Assembly: GCA_964561135.1 (NCBI GenBank)
Contig: CAZLOB010000027.1
Span: 1-26,035 of the forward strand
From: JANXDG01 sp964561135
GTDB lineage: Bacteria > Elusimicrobiota > Endomicrobiia > DTEH01
Length of the DNA: 26,035 nucleotides
Direction of reading: 5' to 3'
In this document: positions 14,979-22,263 of the stretch, in pieces
How the letters are laid out: the number at the start of each line of letters is the position of its first letter
Position numbering within the stretch: the first letter of the stretch is position 1
Notes under the pieces: generated by a model
What the model saw: the letters and a program-made list of their open reading frames with translations, nothing else
Database searches by the model: none
Told to the model about the DNA's origin: nothing
Made by a program: the position numbers and the translations under genes

Positions 14979-16412
14979 TTAAAATATTTTTTTCATTCCA
15001 TATATACTTATCTTATTCTTTCCTTCAAGCTTTGACATATATAAAGCTTTATCAGCTAATTTTATCAAATCCTCACTATGTATTTTCTCTTCAAAACCAG
15101 TCATAAACGAAATTCCAATAGATACTGTAGACTTAAGTTTAAAAATCTCATTATCTTGCTGGATTCTAATCTCTAAATTTTTAATCTTATCTCTAGCAGT
15201 ATTAGCAATTTTTAATGTTTCTCTAAGATGTTCTTTTATAACATCTTTATAATTTTCTGAGTTAGGATAAATTTCGTGTGGATAAATAACAATAATAGCA
15301 AACTCATCCCCACCATAACGAGCAACAATATCTGTTAACCTTACTGACTCTTTTAAAATCTTTCCTATTTCCTTAAGCAAAAGATTTCCTATCTCATGAC
15401 CAAAAACATCATTTACTTTTTTAAAATCGTCAATATCTAACATAATCAAGCTTAAAGGACGTTTATACATCTTACTACTTCTATAAATTTCTTCATTTAA
15501 TTTATTAACAAAATAATCATATCTATATACTCCGGTTAAAGCATCTATTATAGCTTCTTTTTTTAAACGAAAACTTTTCAATACAAACTGAATCTGGTGT
15601 AAAATCGTATCTAAAAACTCAATATCATTTTTAAAATCTTTTTTCAAATTTTCTTTCTCATCAAGAATAAAAAAACCATCGGCAACATCTTTTTCACCAA
15701 CCGAAATAACAACCCCTACTGGAAAAACTTTAAATAATTCTTGAGAATTAACAATATCTAATGGTAAAGAATCTTTTATTAAAATTTTTCCTATACTTTT
15801 AATTTTATTAGCAGTATAAATATCTATTTTATAAATCCCGGAAATATTTTTATCAACTCCGAACCCATCTAAAAAGCTATAAACATCTTCATCTTTAAAT
15901 AAAAAAAGACCTTTTGAATATCCCATTTGCATCGCAGTCTTAAACAATGATTGTATTAACAAATTTATATCTTCTATTGTTGAAAAAGTTTTTGTTGATT
16001 CTTTTAAAATTTCGTAATATTTCTCTTTAAGATCTTTATCTACTACCTCTTCTTCTTCTTTTCTATTTTTTTCTGAAAGATCTGGAATTTCATATATATC
16101 TTTTAGCAATTCATACAAATATTTCAAACCATCTTCTTGTTCTGAAGTTTCAATTTGAGAAACAAATTCGCCATCGTTACATAAACTTTTTAAAAAAAGC
16201 AAAAATTTCTGTACAGTTTCTTTATCAAAGTTAAAATAGAAAACATAATTAAACTCAGGGTTTAATGACTTAAACTCTTTTAAAATCAGTATATTATTTT
16301 CTTCCAAAAATCTTTTTAACTCTTCTATATCATCTTGTTGACATTTAAGTCTAAGTCTATATTCACTTTTAGAACCTTTCTTAAATTCTTTAAGTTCCCA
16401 TTTATGAATCAT
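14979..16412 (-). CDS. GGDEF diguanylate cyclase with a novel N-terminal domain shared with the DnaA-like protein
   Basis: A 477-aa protein that should make c-di-GMP from two GTP. The C-terminal GGDEF domain (about 290-475) has ALTGVYRYDYF, the metal-binding MLDIDDFKKVND, an intact ARYGGDEF active site (GGDEF at 367-371) and the inhibitory I-site RLTD (358-361), so it is predicted active and product-inhibited. Residues about 130-280 look like a degenerate GAF-type sensor region. Residues 1-85 (MIHKWELKEF...YRLRLKC...CNDG) clearly match the N-terminus of the DnaA-like AAA+ protein. There is no membrane segment or signal peptide, so it is cytoplasmic. The frame extends to a TTG at 16424; I prefer the ATG at 16412 because the paralogous domain begins at the equivalent residue (MITSWELK against MIHKWELK). 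It follows the lipoprotein gene by 33 bases. Confidence 0.9.
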   Translation of the reverse strand: MIHKWELKEFKKGSKSEYRLRLKCQQDDIEELKRFLEENNILILKEFKSLNPEFNYVFYFNFDKETVQKFLLFLKSLCNDGEFVSQIETSEQEDGLKYLYELLKDIYEIPDLSEKNRKEEEEVVDKDLKEKYYEILKESTKTFSTIEDINLLIQSLFKTAMQMGYSKGLFLFKDEDVYSFLDGFGVDKNISGIYKIDIYTANKIKSIGKILIKDSLPLDIVNSQELFKVFPVGVVISVGEKDVADGFFILDEKENLKKDFKNDIEFLDTILHQIQFVLKSFRLKKEAIIDALTGVYRYDYFVNKLNEEIYRSSKMYKRPLSLIMLDIDDFKKVNDVFGHEIGNLLLKEIGKILKESVRLTDIVARYGGDEFAIIVIYPHEIYPNSENYKDVIKEHLRETLKIANTARDKIKNLEIRIQQDNEIFKLKSTVSIGISFMTGFEEKIHSEDLIKLADKALYMSKLEGKNKISIYGMKKIF

Positions 16413-16445
16413 GCTTCTGGACAAACTAATATCCTAAAGTACCAT

Positions 16446-17015
16446 CTATTTTATTTTCTTACCGGTCAATGAAGTGACAAGATAATTAACTACAATATCA
16501 GCAGCTGTCTCAACTGTAAGTGCTTCATAAACGAAAGAACATGTCCAAACAATGTTCCCAGTCTTTTTTTCCACAAGTCGAGCAGAAACTCCTACAGTAG
16601 AATTTGTCGCTATAATACTACTATCCGGTAACCCAAAAGCTGGACCAAGATTATACACATAACTCCCACTAATCTCTGTCAAAGGTCCACTCATCACAAC
16701 TTGCTGTTTTTCACTTTTTTCACTACCAGTATAAACAAGATATTTTTTTTCTGGAATAAATCTTGTTACTGAGCCCAATAAAATATATTCCACTTCGGGA
16801 GAATCTTGTTCTTTAATCGTGTATCCACGTTGTAATAAGTGTTCTATTATAAGATTCTTAATCATTTCACCGCTTGAAGTAAAATTGCCATATGGTTTAA
16901 ATTCGCCTACTGAAATAACACTTATTGCTTTGGGATTAAATTCTTTGTGAAAAGTACCACGTGGCGTAGTACATCCAAAACAAACAACTAATGTAAAAAA
17001 TATAAATATTTTCAT
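16446..17015 (-). CDS. probable lipoprotein, possibly CsgG/GNA1162-like
   Basis: A 189-aa protein with a short hydrophobic leader MKIFIFFTLVVCFGC followed by TTPRG. Cys15 is the likely lipidated residue, although the lipobox (CFGC) is not canonical. The mature part begins with a beta strand and a helix pattern (ISVISVGEFKPYG, then MIKNLIIEHLLQRGYTI), later ARLVEKKTGNIVWTCSF, which resembles the CsgG/GNA1162/DUF799-type fold of outer-membrane-associated lipoproteins. In those proteins a small domain detects or forms assemblies in the envelope. I see the resemblance in the TGNIVW strand and overall layout, not a decisive motif. It sits 9 bases after the TPR-like gene and before the diguanylate cyclase, so it is probably co-transcribed. 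No ribosome binding site is evident. Confidence 0.6.
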   Translation of the reverse strand: MKIFIFFTLVVCFGCTTPRGTFHKEFNPKAISVISVGEFKPYGNFTSSGEMIKNLIIEHLLQRGYTIKEQDSPEVEYILLGSVTRFIPEKKYLVYTGSEKSEKQQVVMSGPLTEISGSYVYNLGPAFGLPDSSIIATNSTVGVSARLVEKKTGNIVWTCSFVYEALTVETAADIVVNYLVTSLTGKKIK

Positions 17016-17024
17016 TCAATTTAT

Positions 17025-17426
17025 TTAGTTTAGTTTTTTCAAAACATTAATGTGTTTTTTTGCTAACTGTTTTAATGATGTATCTTTTGTATTTTTAAAA
17101 ACATTCTCCCAATAAACTACAGCTGTATCATATTCTTTTAATTCTTCACAAATAAACGCTAATAAATAATTTGCTAAAACATTTTTTTCTTGCTGAAGCC
17201 AATATTGTAATGCAAATATCTTAGCTGTTTTAAAATCCTTTTTGCCAAGATAAGCAATAGCTAATAAAATATCATTTTGTTGTTCTCCATTAGTCTCTAA
17301 CAAACTTATTGCCTCATCATAGTTCCCATAGTTTATTAGCTTTATTACTCGCTCCATCAGTGTTTCAGAAAAAAGTATATTCACATACATAAAAATAAAG
17401 ACTAAAATTATTTTTAAATTCCTCAT
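17025..17426 (-). CDS. small secreted TPR-like protein
   Basis: A 133-aa protein with a signal peptide (MRNLKIILVFIFMYVNILFS) and an all-helical mature part of TPR-like helix pairs: INYGNYDEAISLLE, then LGKKDFKTAKIFALQYW and EELKEYDTAVVYWENVF. Repeats of this type form protein-binding scaffolds in the periplasm. The ATG overlaps the rpiB stop (ATGA), and a strong GAGGAGG lies upstream within rpiB, so translation is coupled. Its neighbour is a probable envelope lipoprotein, suggesting a shared envelope role. No more specific function can be given. Confidence 0.7.
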   Translation of the reverse strand: MRNLKIILVFIFMYVNILFSETLMERVIKLINYGNYDEAISLLETNGEQQNDILLAIAYLGKKDFKTAKIFALQYWLQQEKNVLANYLLAFICEELKEYDTAVVYWENVFKNTKDTSLKQLAKKHINVLKKLN

Positions 17427-17890
17427 TTAAAATTTTCCTCCTCAATAAGTTTTATTTGTTGAATTCTCCTTTTATGTCTTTCTTCAGGTGAATTTTCTGT
17501 ACCCAACCATATCTTTGTCCATCTATATAAAATTTCTGCTGTTAAATCAGAACCACAAATTTTTATTCTAGTTGGGAAACAAATAACATTCGCAAAGTTA
17601 TGTTCCGAAAGTAATCTGGCAACCTCATCTGAAAAACAAATCCCAGCTTTTATACCTTTAAACTTATTTGCTACAATACACATTCCTTCACCTGTAGCAC
17701 ATAGTAATATTCCTCGCTGAGCTTCGCCTTTTTGTATAGCTAACGCAACTTTTTTTGCATATTCAGGATAATCACAGGATTCTTCAGAAAAAGTACCAAA
17801 ATCAATTATTTTATATTCTTTACTTAACATTCCAACAAGCTGCGATTTTAATTTATATCCGGCATGGTCTGATGAAATAGCTATTATCAT
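17423..17890 (-). CDS. rpiB: ribose-5-phosphate isomerase B (RpiB/LacAB family)
   Basis: A 155-aa sugar-phosphate isomerase interconverting ribose 5-phosphate and ribulose 5-phosphate. Visible motifs are SDHAG (D8, H9), the catalytic cysteine C64 in LLCATGEGMCIVANK (usually CGTGIGM) and H97 in EHNFANVICFPTR. The substitutions near C64 are unusual but keep the cysteine and the glycine-rich turn. Length is normal (about 145-155 aa). It is the first gene of the minus-strand run that ends with deoC. The upstream 99 bases to the tRNA contain TATACT and other AT-rich boxes but no convincing complete promoter; co-transcription with the tRNA is possible. Confidence 0.92.
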   Translation of the reverse strand: MIIAISSDHAGYKLKSQLVGMLSKEYKIIDFGTFSEESCDYPEYAKKVALAIQKGEAQRGILLCATGEGMCIVANKFKGIKAGICFSDEVARLLSEHNFANVICFPTRIKICGSDLTAEILYRWTKIWLGTENSPEERHKRRIQQIKLIEEENFK

Positions 17891-17989
17891 AATATGGTTA
17901 CATGTATATGGATAAACTTAAATATAAAGGCAAGATAATACAGTATACTTTGTTTTGTAATTTTTATTAGATTCATAAAAAATCAATTT

Positions 17990-18066
17990 TGGTCGGGGTG
18001 AGCGGACTTGAACCGCTGACCTCTCGCACCCCAAACGAGTGCTCTAGCCACCTGAGCTACACCCCG
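17990..18066 (-). tRNA. tRNA-Pro (anticodon GGG), CCA encoded
   Basis: The 77-base minus-strand sequence folds as a full cloverleaf. The acceptor stem pairs CGGGGTG with CACCCCG, the D stem GCTC with GAGC, and the T stem AGCGG with CCGCT. The anticodon stem pairs CTCGT with GCGAG (one T-G pair) around the loop TTGGGGT, giving anticodon GGG for CCC/CCU proline codons. The discriminator base is A and the 3' CCA is encoded in the DNA. Confidence 0.97.
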
Positions 18067-18151
18067 AGTAGTAAATTTTCAATTTTCTATATTTTAAAAT
18101 TACAATAAATTTTAAAAAAAATCAATATAAAGTAAAATATTATATTTTGTC

Positions 18152-18168
18152 ACAAAATTTTGTATAGT
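18152..18168 (+). promoter_or_regulatory. -10 box overlapping a palindrome, directly upstream of the ABC transporter
   Basis: TATAGT at 18163-18168 lies 7 bases before the ATG at 18176, placing the expected transcription start on the start codon (leaderless mRNA). The perfect palindrome ACAAAATTTTGT (18152-18163) abuts this -10 box and could be an operator. No good -35 box is seen at the right spacing, and there is no ribosome binding site. Confidence 0.4.
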
Positions 18169-18175
18169 AAAAAAT

Positions 18176-18826
18176 ATGATAAACGAATGCATCGTTGTAT
18201 CATCGTTAAGCAAGAATTTTGGAAAACTACCAGTTTTTTTAAACGCAAATGTTTCTATTGAAGAAAACACTATAACTGCGTTATCAGGAAAAAATTCTTC
18301 TGGTAAAACAACTTTTCTTAAACTTGTTTCAGGTTTTTTACTTCCATGCTCAGGCAAAATTTTTATCTACAACCAAGATATATCAAAAAATAGAATGTTT
18401 GCAAAAAAAACTGTATCTTTTACAATGAATACTGATTATGGATTTTATCCACAACTTACTTTAAAAGAAAATTTAGTGTTTTTATGTAAAGCATACAACA
18501 AAACTTTTAACGATGTATCTCCTTTTATTGAGAAACTTAATTTAAAAGATTTTCTAAACACTCCTTTCTTCTTATCTTCTTCCGGTATAAAAACACGCTT
18601 GTGGTTAATAAGTTCTCTTATAAAAAATCCAAAAATATTACTTATTGATGAACTTACAAAATCTGTTGATTCTGAATCAAAACAGATAATTTATGATTTA
18701 ATAAAAGAGCTTAAAACAAAATATAAACTTACAATACTGTTTGTTTCACACGATGTAAACGAAATCAAATCCTTGTGCGACCAATGGATTAAAATAGAAA
18801 ACTATAAATTCGTAAAAATTAAATAA
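18176..18826 (+). CDS. ABC transporter ATP-binding protein
   Basis: A 216-aa nucleotide-binding subunit of an ABC-2 type exporter. Walker A is SGKNSSGKTT, Walker B with the catalytic Glu is ILLIDEL, the D-loop is SVD and the switch His is in LFVSHDV. The ABC signature is atypical: LSSSGIKTRL in place of LSGGQ-type, with Ser replacing the second Gly. It is short but complete. It is followed after 4 bases by the permease gene and is one of only two plus-strand genes in the window. Its closest match in type would be the CcmA/NatA-like ATPases paired with small ABC-2 permeases; the substrate is unknown. Confidence 0.88.
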   Translation: MINECIVVSSLSKNFGKLPVFLNANVSIEENTITALSGKNSSGKTTFLKLVSGFLLPCSGKIFIYNQDISKNRMFAKKTVSFTMNTDYGFYPQLTLKENLVFLCKAYNKTFNDVSPFIEKLNLKDFLNTPFFLSSSGIKTRLWLISSLIKNPKILLIDELTKSVDSESKQIIYDLIKELKTKYKLTILFVSHDVNEIKSLCDQWIKIENYKFVKIK

Positions 18827-18830
18827 TCCT

Positions 18831-19601
18831 ATGACTAAATATTTTAATTTAGTCAATTCGTTTATATACAAAGAAATTAAAACGATATTTTCTTACAAAT
18901 TTCATTTTGTTATAAAATTTTTATTTTTATTATTTCAACTTATTATCTTTTATTACTTTTGCAGTTTAATATCAAAAGATTACTTCAAATTTTTATTCTT
19001 AGGATTGTTGTTCTCAAAAATTTTTTCTCACACAACTACATTGTTAGAAACAATCAAACAAGACCAATTTGCACAAACAATATATATTACTTTTTCTTTT
19101 CCTTACTCTGAGTTCACAATATTGTTGTGCAACTTTTGTGCAAAAACAACAATTTTTTTAATTGAACTTTTAATCTTTATTATCTTCAGCATTTTGTTTT
19201 TTAACATAAAGCTAAATCTACAACATCTAATTTTTTTGATATTTTTTACAATCTACACAATCATTATTTTCTTATGGTACACAATTGTTAGCAGTTCTTT
19301 AACATTTTTGATAAAAAAATCAGAACATTTGTTGTATCTTATAAACTCTTTGATTGACATTTTGTCAGGTGTATACTTTCCAATTTCAGTTTTGCCACCA
19401 ATTTTACAAAATATAAGCTACTTACTTCCAACAACCTATCTTTTATCATTCCTAAGAAATACAATATCTCAGTCAAAAATTACATACGAACTTTTATTTT
19501 ATCCAACAATATTCGGTTTTATCCTTTTACCAATAAGCATTTTGATTTTTAACTTTGTATTAAAAAGGATGTTAAAAATCGGTAGATTAGCAATATATTA
19601 A
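18831..19601 (+). CDS. ABC-2 type transporter permease
   Basis: A 256-aa, extremely Phe/Ile/Leu-rich membrane protein with about six predicted transmembrane segments. A conserved ABC-2 feature is the LINSLIDILSGVYFPISVLP stretch before the penultimate membrane segments, followed by LPTTYLLSFLRNT. It is the partner of the upstream ATPase; two copies of each would form the exporter. The stop codon shares the TTAA palindrome with the stop of the converging nucleotidyltransferase gene, leaving no room for a terminator between them. The substrate cannot be predicted. Confidence 0.85.
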   Translation: MTKYFNLVNSFIYKEIKTIFSYKFHFVIKFLFLLFQLIIFYYFCSLISKDYFKFLFLGLLFSKIFSHTTTLLETIKQDQFAQTIYITFSFPYSEFTILLCNFCAKTTIFLIELLIFIIFSILFFNIKLNLQHLIFLIFFTIYTIIIFLWYTIVSSSLTFLIKKSEHLLYLINSLIDILSGVYFPISVLPPILQNISYLLPTTYLLSFLRNTISQSKITYELLFYPTIFGFILLPISILIFNFVLKRMLKIGRLAIY

Positions 19602-20356
19602 TTTTTTTCCAACAACAGTCTATGCAAAAAACATACTGCCCTCAACAGTAAAGAATAAAACCGATAAAGATAAGCTAAGGGTAGAAGATATCTATTTTTC
19701 AAATTATATCTTTTTAGCAAAAACTTATACGAAGGAAAAAATTTTTTTGTCAAAAACTGAATTTTTTTATCCAACGGCAAAACAAGAAATTCTAAAATAT
19801 GTCCTTTGTAAAAAATTTTTTTGTTCAAAAAAAATTTAATCCAAAAAGGAAGTAAATTATCAAGATCTATATTAATTTGAAATTTTGATTTTATTATCTC
19901 AATATCCTTTACCCATCTTTCATCAATATAATTGTGTTCAATGTACATATGGTAATAAATATGTCGTACCATTTCTTCTGGGGGAAGAATATAAAATTTG
20001 TCTACTTTTTGCAGTTTATTAAATAACATAACATTTTCTTTTTTTGAAAGGTACCATAGTTCACAAAATATATCAATTTTTGCAGGTCTATCTTCAGAAT
20101 ACATAACATTAGGATCAAACGGCATGTTTTTATATCCAAGAACTTTTAATAAATTTACAAATTTATCATAATCTTTTTTGTTTACTAAAACATCAATATC
20201 TTCCATATCACGCCAAAAACTATATTCTGCAAAAAGTTCAACAAGTGCTGCCCCTTTAAGTAAAACAAGTTTAATATTATGCTTCTCACATTCATCATAA
20301 ATTTCTTCTATTTGTTTGTGTATCAAAATATTTTTTGCAAGTATTGAATTATTCAT
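19598..20356 (-). CDS. nucleotidyltransferase-fold family protein (PF14907-like)
   Basis: A 252-aa protein with the signature of the uncharacterised nucleotidyltransferase family: KLVLLKGAALVELF, then RDMEDIDVLVNKKDYDKF with paired acidic residues (the DxD metal site) and LLKVLGYK. Members are often found in polysaccharide or secondary-metabolite clusters, but no biochemical role is settled. The C-terminal third is hydrophobic and basic with aromatic residues (YLYRFYSLLLRAVCFLH), which could be membrane-associated. It stands alone between REP-like repeats upstream and the converging ABC genes. It has no clear ribosome binding site or promoter. Confidence 0.75.
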   Translation of the reverse strand: MNNSILAKNILIHKQIEEIYDECEKHNIKLVLLKGAALVELFAEYSFWRDMEDIDVLVNKKDYDKFVNLLKVLGYKNMPFDPNVMYSEDRPAKIDIFCELWYLSKKENVMLFNKLQKVDKFYILPPEEMVRHIYYHMYIEHNYIDERWVKDIEIIKSKFQINIDLDNLLPFWIKFFLNKKIFYKGHILEFLVLPLDKKIQFLTKKFFPSYKFLLKRYNLKNRYLLPLAYLYRFYSLLLRAVCFLHRLLLEKN

Positions 20357-20424
20357 AAATATAAATTAATTACAGATGCAAATAAAACAACTCTTTCTTA
20401 CATTTTCACTTTAAACTTATTTCT

Positions 20425-20551
20425 GTTGCACAGCTAAAGCTGTGCCCTACATTTTTTCTTAATCTCATTCTTTGAAAAAAAATTTGTAGGGCAAAGCAGC
20501 AGCATTGCTTTCACTTTCAAAATATTGGATAAGCTAAAAACTGTGCCCTAC
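20425..20551. repeat. cluster of three degenerate REP-like palindromic units
   Basis: Unit A (20425-20450) has the perfect hairpin GCACAGCT-AA-AGCTGTGC followed by CCTAC. Unit B (20486-20511) is inverted, reading GTAGGGC then AAAGCA...TGCTTT. Unit C (20531-20551) repeats CTGTGCCCTAC without its left arm. TGCCCTACA in A and TGTAGGGCA in B face each other about 33 bases apart, the typical doublet layout of REP/REPIN elements. The remainder of the 299-base gene-free stretch 20357-20655 shows nothing further that I can name. Confidence 0.6.
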
Positions 20552-20655
20552 CATACCTTGACAGTACATAAAAAACTCTGCATCTACAATTTATTTTTTA
20601 ATAGTCACGTCTTATCTGAAACACTAACTACAATTTTTATTTTGTAAGTACCTGA

Positions 20656-22194
20656 TTATTTTGTTTTTTCAGAGATTATTAAACAAGGAATTTCTCCAAG
20701 TGAGATTTTGTAAACAACATTTTGTTCATCTTCTATTATTTTTTCACACAATATTTCTTTGTATTCATTATCTTTAAAATTGAAAAAAGTTAAATCCGCG
20801 TTATTTGACACAATCTGTAATTCAAAATTCCTAATATTTAATCCATAAAGATCTTTTGAAAAATCTATTTGTTTTACAATCTGCTGTTGAACTTTCTGTG
20901 TTGAAACATAAATATTATAATTTATTTCAGTAGGCAAAACTTCGGGTGAAACAACATTTATTTTCAACTCTCTAATTGAAATATTTTCTGTTAGTTCAAC
21001 AGGTAAAAAATATACAAGATCATAAACAAAAATTTTGTTTATACTATCAACAAATTTTAACTCTGTCTTCATTGTCAAAACTTTTGTTTCTTTATATTCT
21101 TGTATCTCTTGTTCAAACTTCTCTTCGTTGATAGGTTCTGTTGTCTCTTTAATATCTTTTGGTATAAGCAGTGATTCTTTCTTAACTTCTTTTTCTTCTT
21201 TCTCTATTTTTATAACTTCTTTTTTACCAAAAACTTTCTCTCTGAATAGTTTATAAAAATTACCAATTTTATCAATTTCTACACCTAAAGTTATTTTATG
21301 CACAAAACCTAAAACTCCATATGACGAAATACTATAGTCAATTTTTGTTCCAAAAAAATTTATCCCTAAACCACAAGAAAAACCTGTGTGTTGTTCTTCT
21401 AAATACCAACCATAAGGTTTGTATTTATAACCTAAACGCAAAAATATAAGTGAATCAAAAAATGATGGTTCTACACCTATCGCAAAATACATATTTTTTA
21501 TATTAAAAATTGGGCAACAAAATTCTGAATATAGTTTCGTATCTTTATATTTGTACCCAACAGATGTTAAAAGTTTTGTAGGTAACAACCACCATCGTTG
21601 TGTATATCTTACAGGGGAACCAAAATTTTGTACTGCTATGTTAAACCATAAATTGTTTTTTATAACTTGCGCGCCTATATCAGTTGCAAAACTATACCCT
21701 GAAACAGATTCAATCTTTTCATACAAAAACTTTCCTGTTAATCCAACATTGATGTTACTTCTTATTTTTTTACTTATTCCGAATCCAGTTGCAACTGAAT
21801 ATACATCATAATAAAACTCTGGCGAAGTAATTTGATAAACATTCACATATTCAGGATCAAAATCTTTTTGTCCAGTTCGTCCTTCAATATATGTACTGTA
21901 TAATCCTAAGACACCTACTGAAAGAACATATTTCTGATTTGGTAAAACATAACCTATAAAATTACTTTTTGTCTGTTGAAACATTTCACTATGAGTAACA
22001 CAAACTTGTCTATCTCTAATATTTTTTAAAACAGCAGGGTTTGAAAATATACATCCTATTTCGTCATAAAACGATGAACTTGAAGCAACTGCATCTTGTC
22101 TTGCAGTAGGCAAAATTTCTAAAAAATTCATTGCAGTATTTTGTGCAGATAAAATTGTAGATAAAGATATTATACCAAATATAATTATTTTCAT
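20656..22194 (-). CDS. PorV/UPF0164-like outer-membrane beta-barrel protein with periplasmic extension
   Basis: A 512-aa protein with a signal peptide (MKIIIFGIISLSTILSAQ). The following MNFLEILPTARQDAVASSSS and the Asn-Pro-Ala motif in IFSNPAVL match the start of PorV/UPF0164 family barrels (typically MG.A..A.A.d......NPA). Residues about 20-310 alternate in beta-strand fashion with aromatic girdles, as expected for a 14-stranded barrel. Residues about 315-360 are a charged KE-rich linker and 360-512 form an extra beta-rich soluble domain not usual in PorV. It lies 69 bases downstream of the huge propeller/FN3 gene, whose C-terminus resembles a secretion sorting domain, so the pair may be a cargo and an outer-membrane partner; PorV in type IX secretion is the precedent. 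No other type IX component is visible. Confidence 0.7.
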   Translation of the reverse strand: MKIIIFGIISLSTILSAQNTAMNFLEILPTARQDAVASSSSFYDEIGCIFSNPAVLKNIRDRQVCVTHSEMFQQTKSNFIGYVLPNQKYVLSVGVLGLYSTYIEGRTGQKDFDPEYVNVYQITSPEFYYDVYSVATGFGISKKIRSNINVGLTGKFLYEKIESVSGYSFATDIGAQVIKNNLWFNIAVQNFGSPVRYTQRWWLLPTKLLTSVGYKYKDTKLYSEFCCPIFNIKNMYFAIGVEPSFFDSLIFLRLGYKYKPYGWYLEEQHTGFSCGLGINFFGTKIDYSISSYGVLGFVHKITLGVEIDKIGNFYKLFREKVFGKKEVIKIEKEEKEVKKESLLIPKDIKETTEPINEEKFEQEIQEYKETKVLTMKTELKFVDSINKIFVYDLVYFLPVELTENISIRELKINVVSPEVLPTEINYNIYVSTQKVQQQIVKQIDFSKDLYGLNIRNFELQIVSNNADLTFFNFKDNEYKEILCEKIIEDEQNVVYKISLGEIPCLIISEKTK

Positions 22195-22216
22195 GAGATT
22201 CTCTTTATATCATCCT

Positions 22217-22254
22217 CCCGTAGTAGTAGCCGACCCTTAAAGGTCGGCTACGGG
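22217..22254. repeat. GC-rich hairpin between the large secreted protein and the barrel gene
   Basis: The inner stem TAGCCGACC/GGTCGGCTA (9 bp) has a six-base loop. The outer arms CCCG/CGGG also pair, with an asymmetric bulge because the plus-strand left arm carries TAG three times where the right arm has CTA once. No T-run follows on the minus strand, so it is not a typical intrinsic terminator. It may be a mobile palindrome or an mRNA processing/stabilising hairpin. GGGAGG on the minus strand directly after it is 18 bases from the downstream ATG, too far for a ribosome binding site. Confidence 0.6.
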
Positions 22255-22263
22255 AAAACTAAA

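Noticed and set aside
20357..20655. CRISPR array in the repeat-bearing gap
   Set aside because: The units are palindromic, irregularly spaced and in both orientations, without regular spacers or cas genes.
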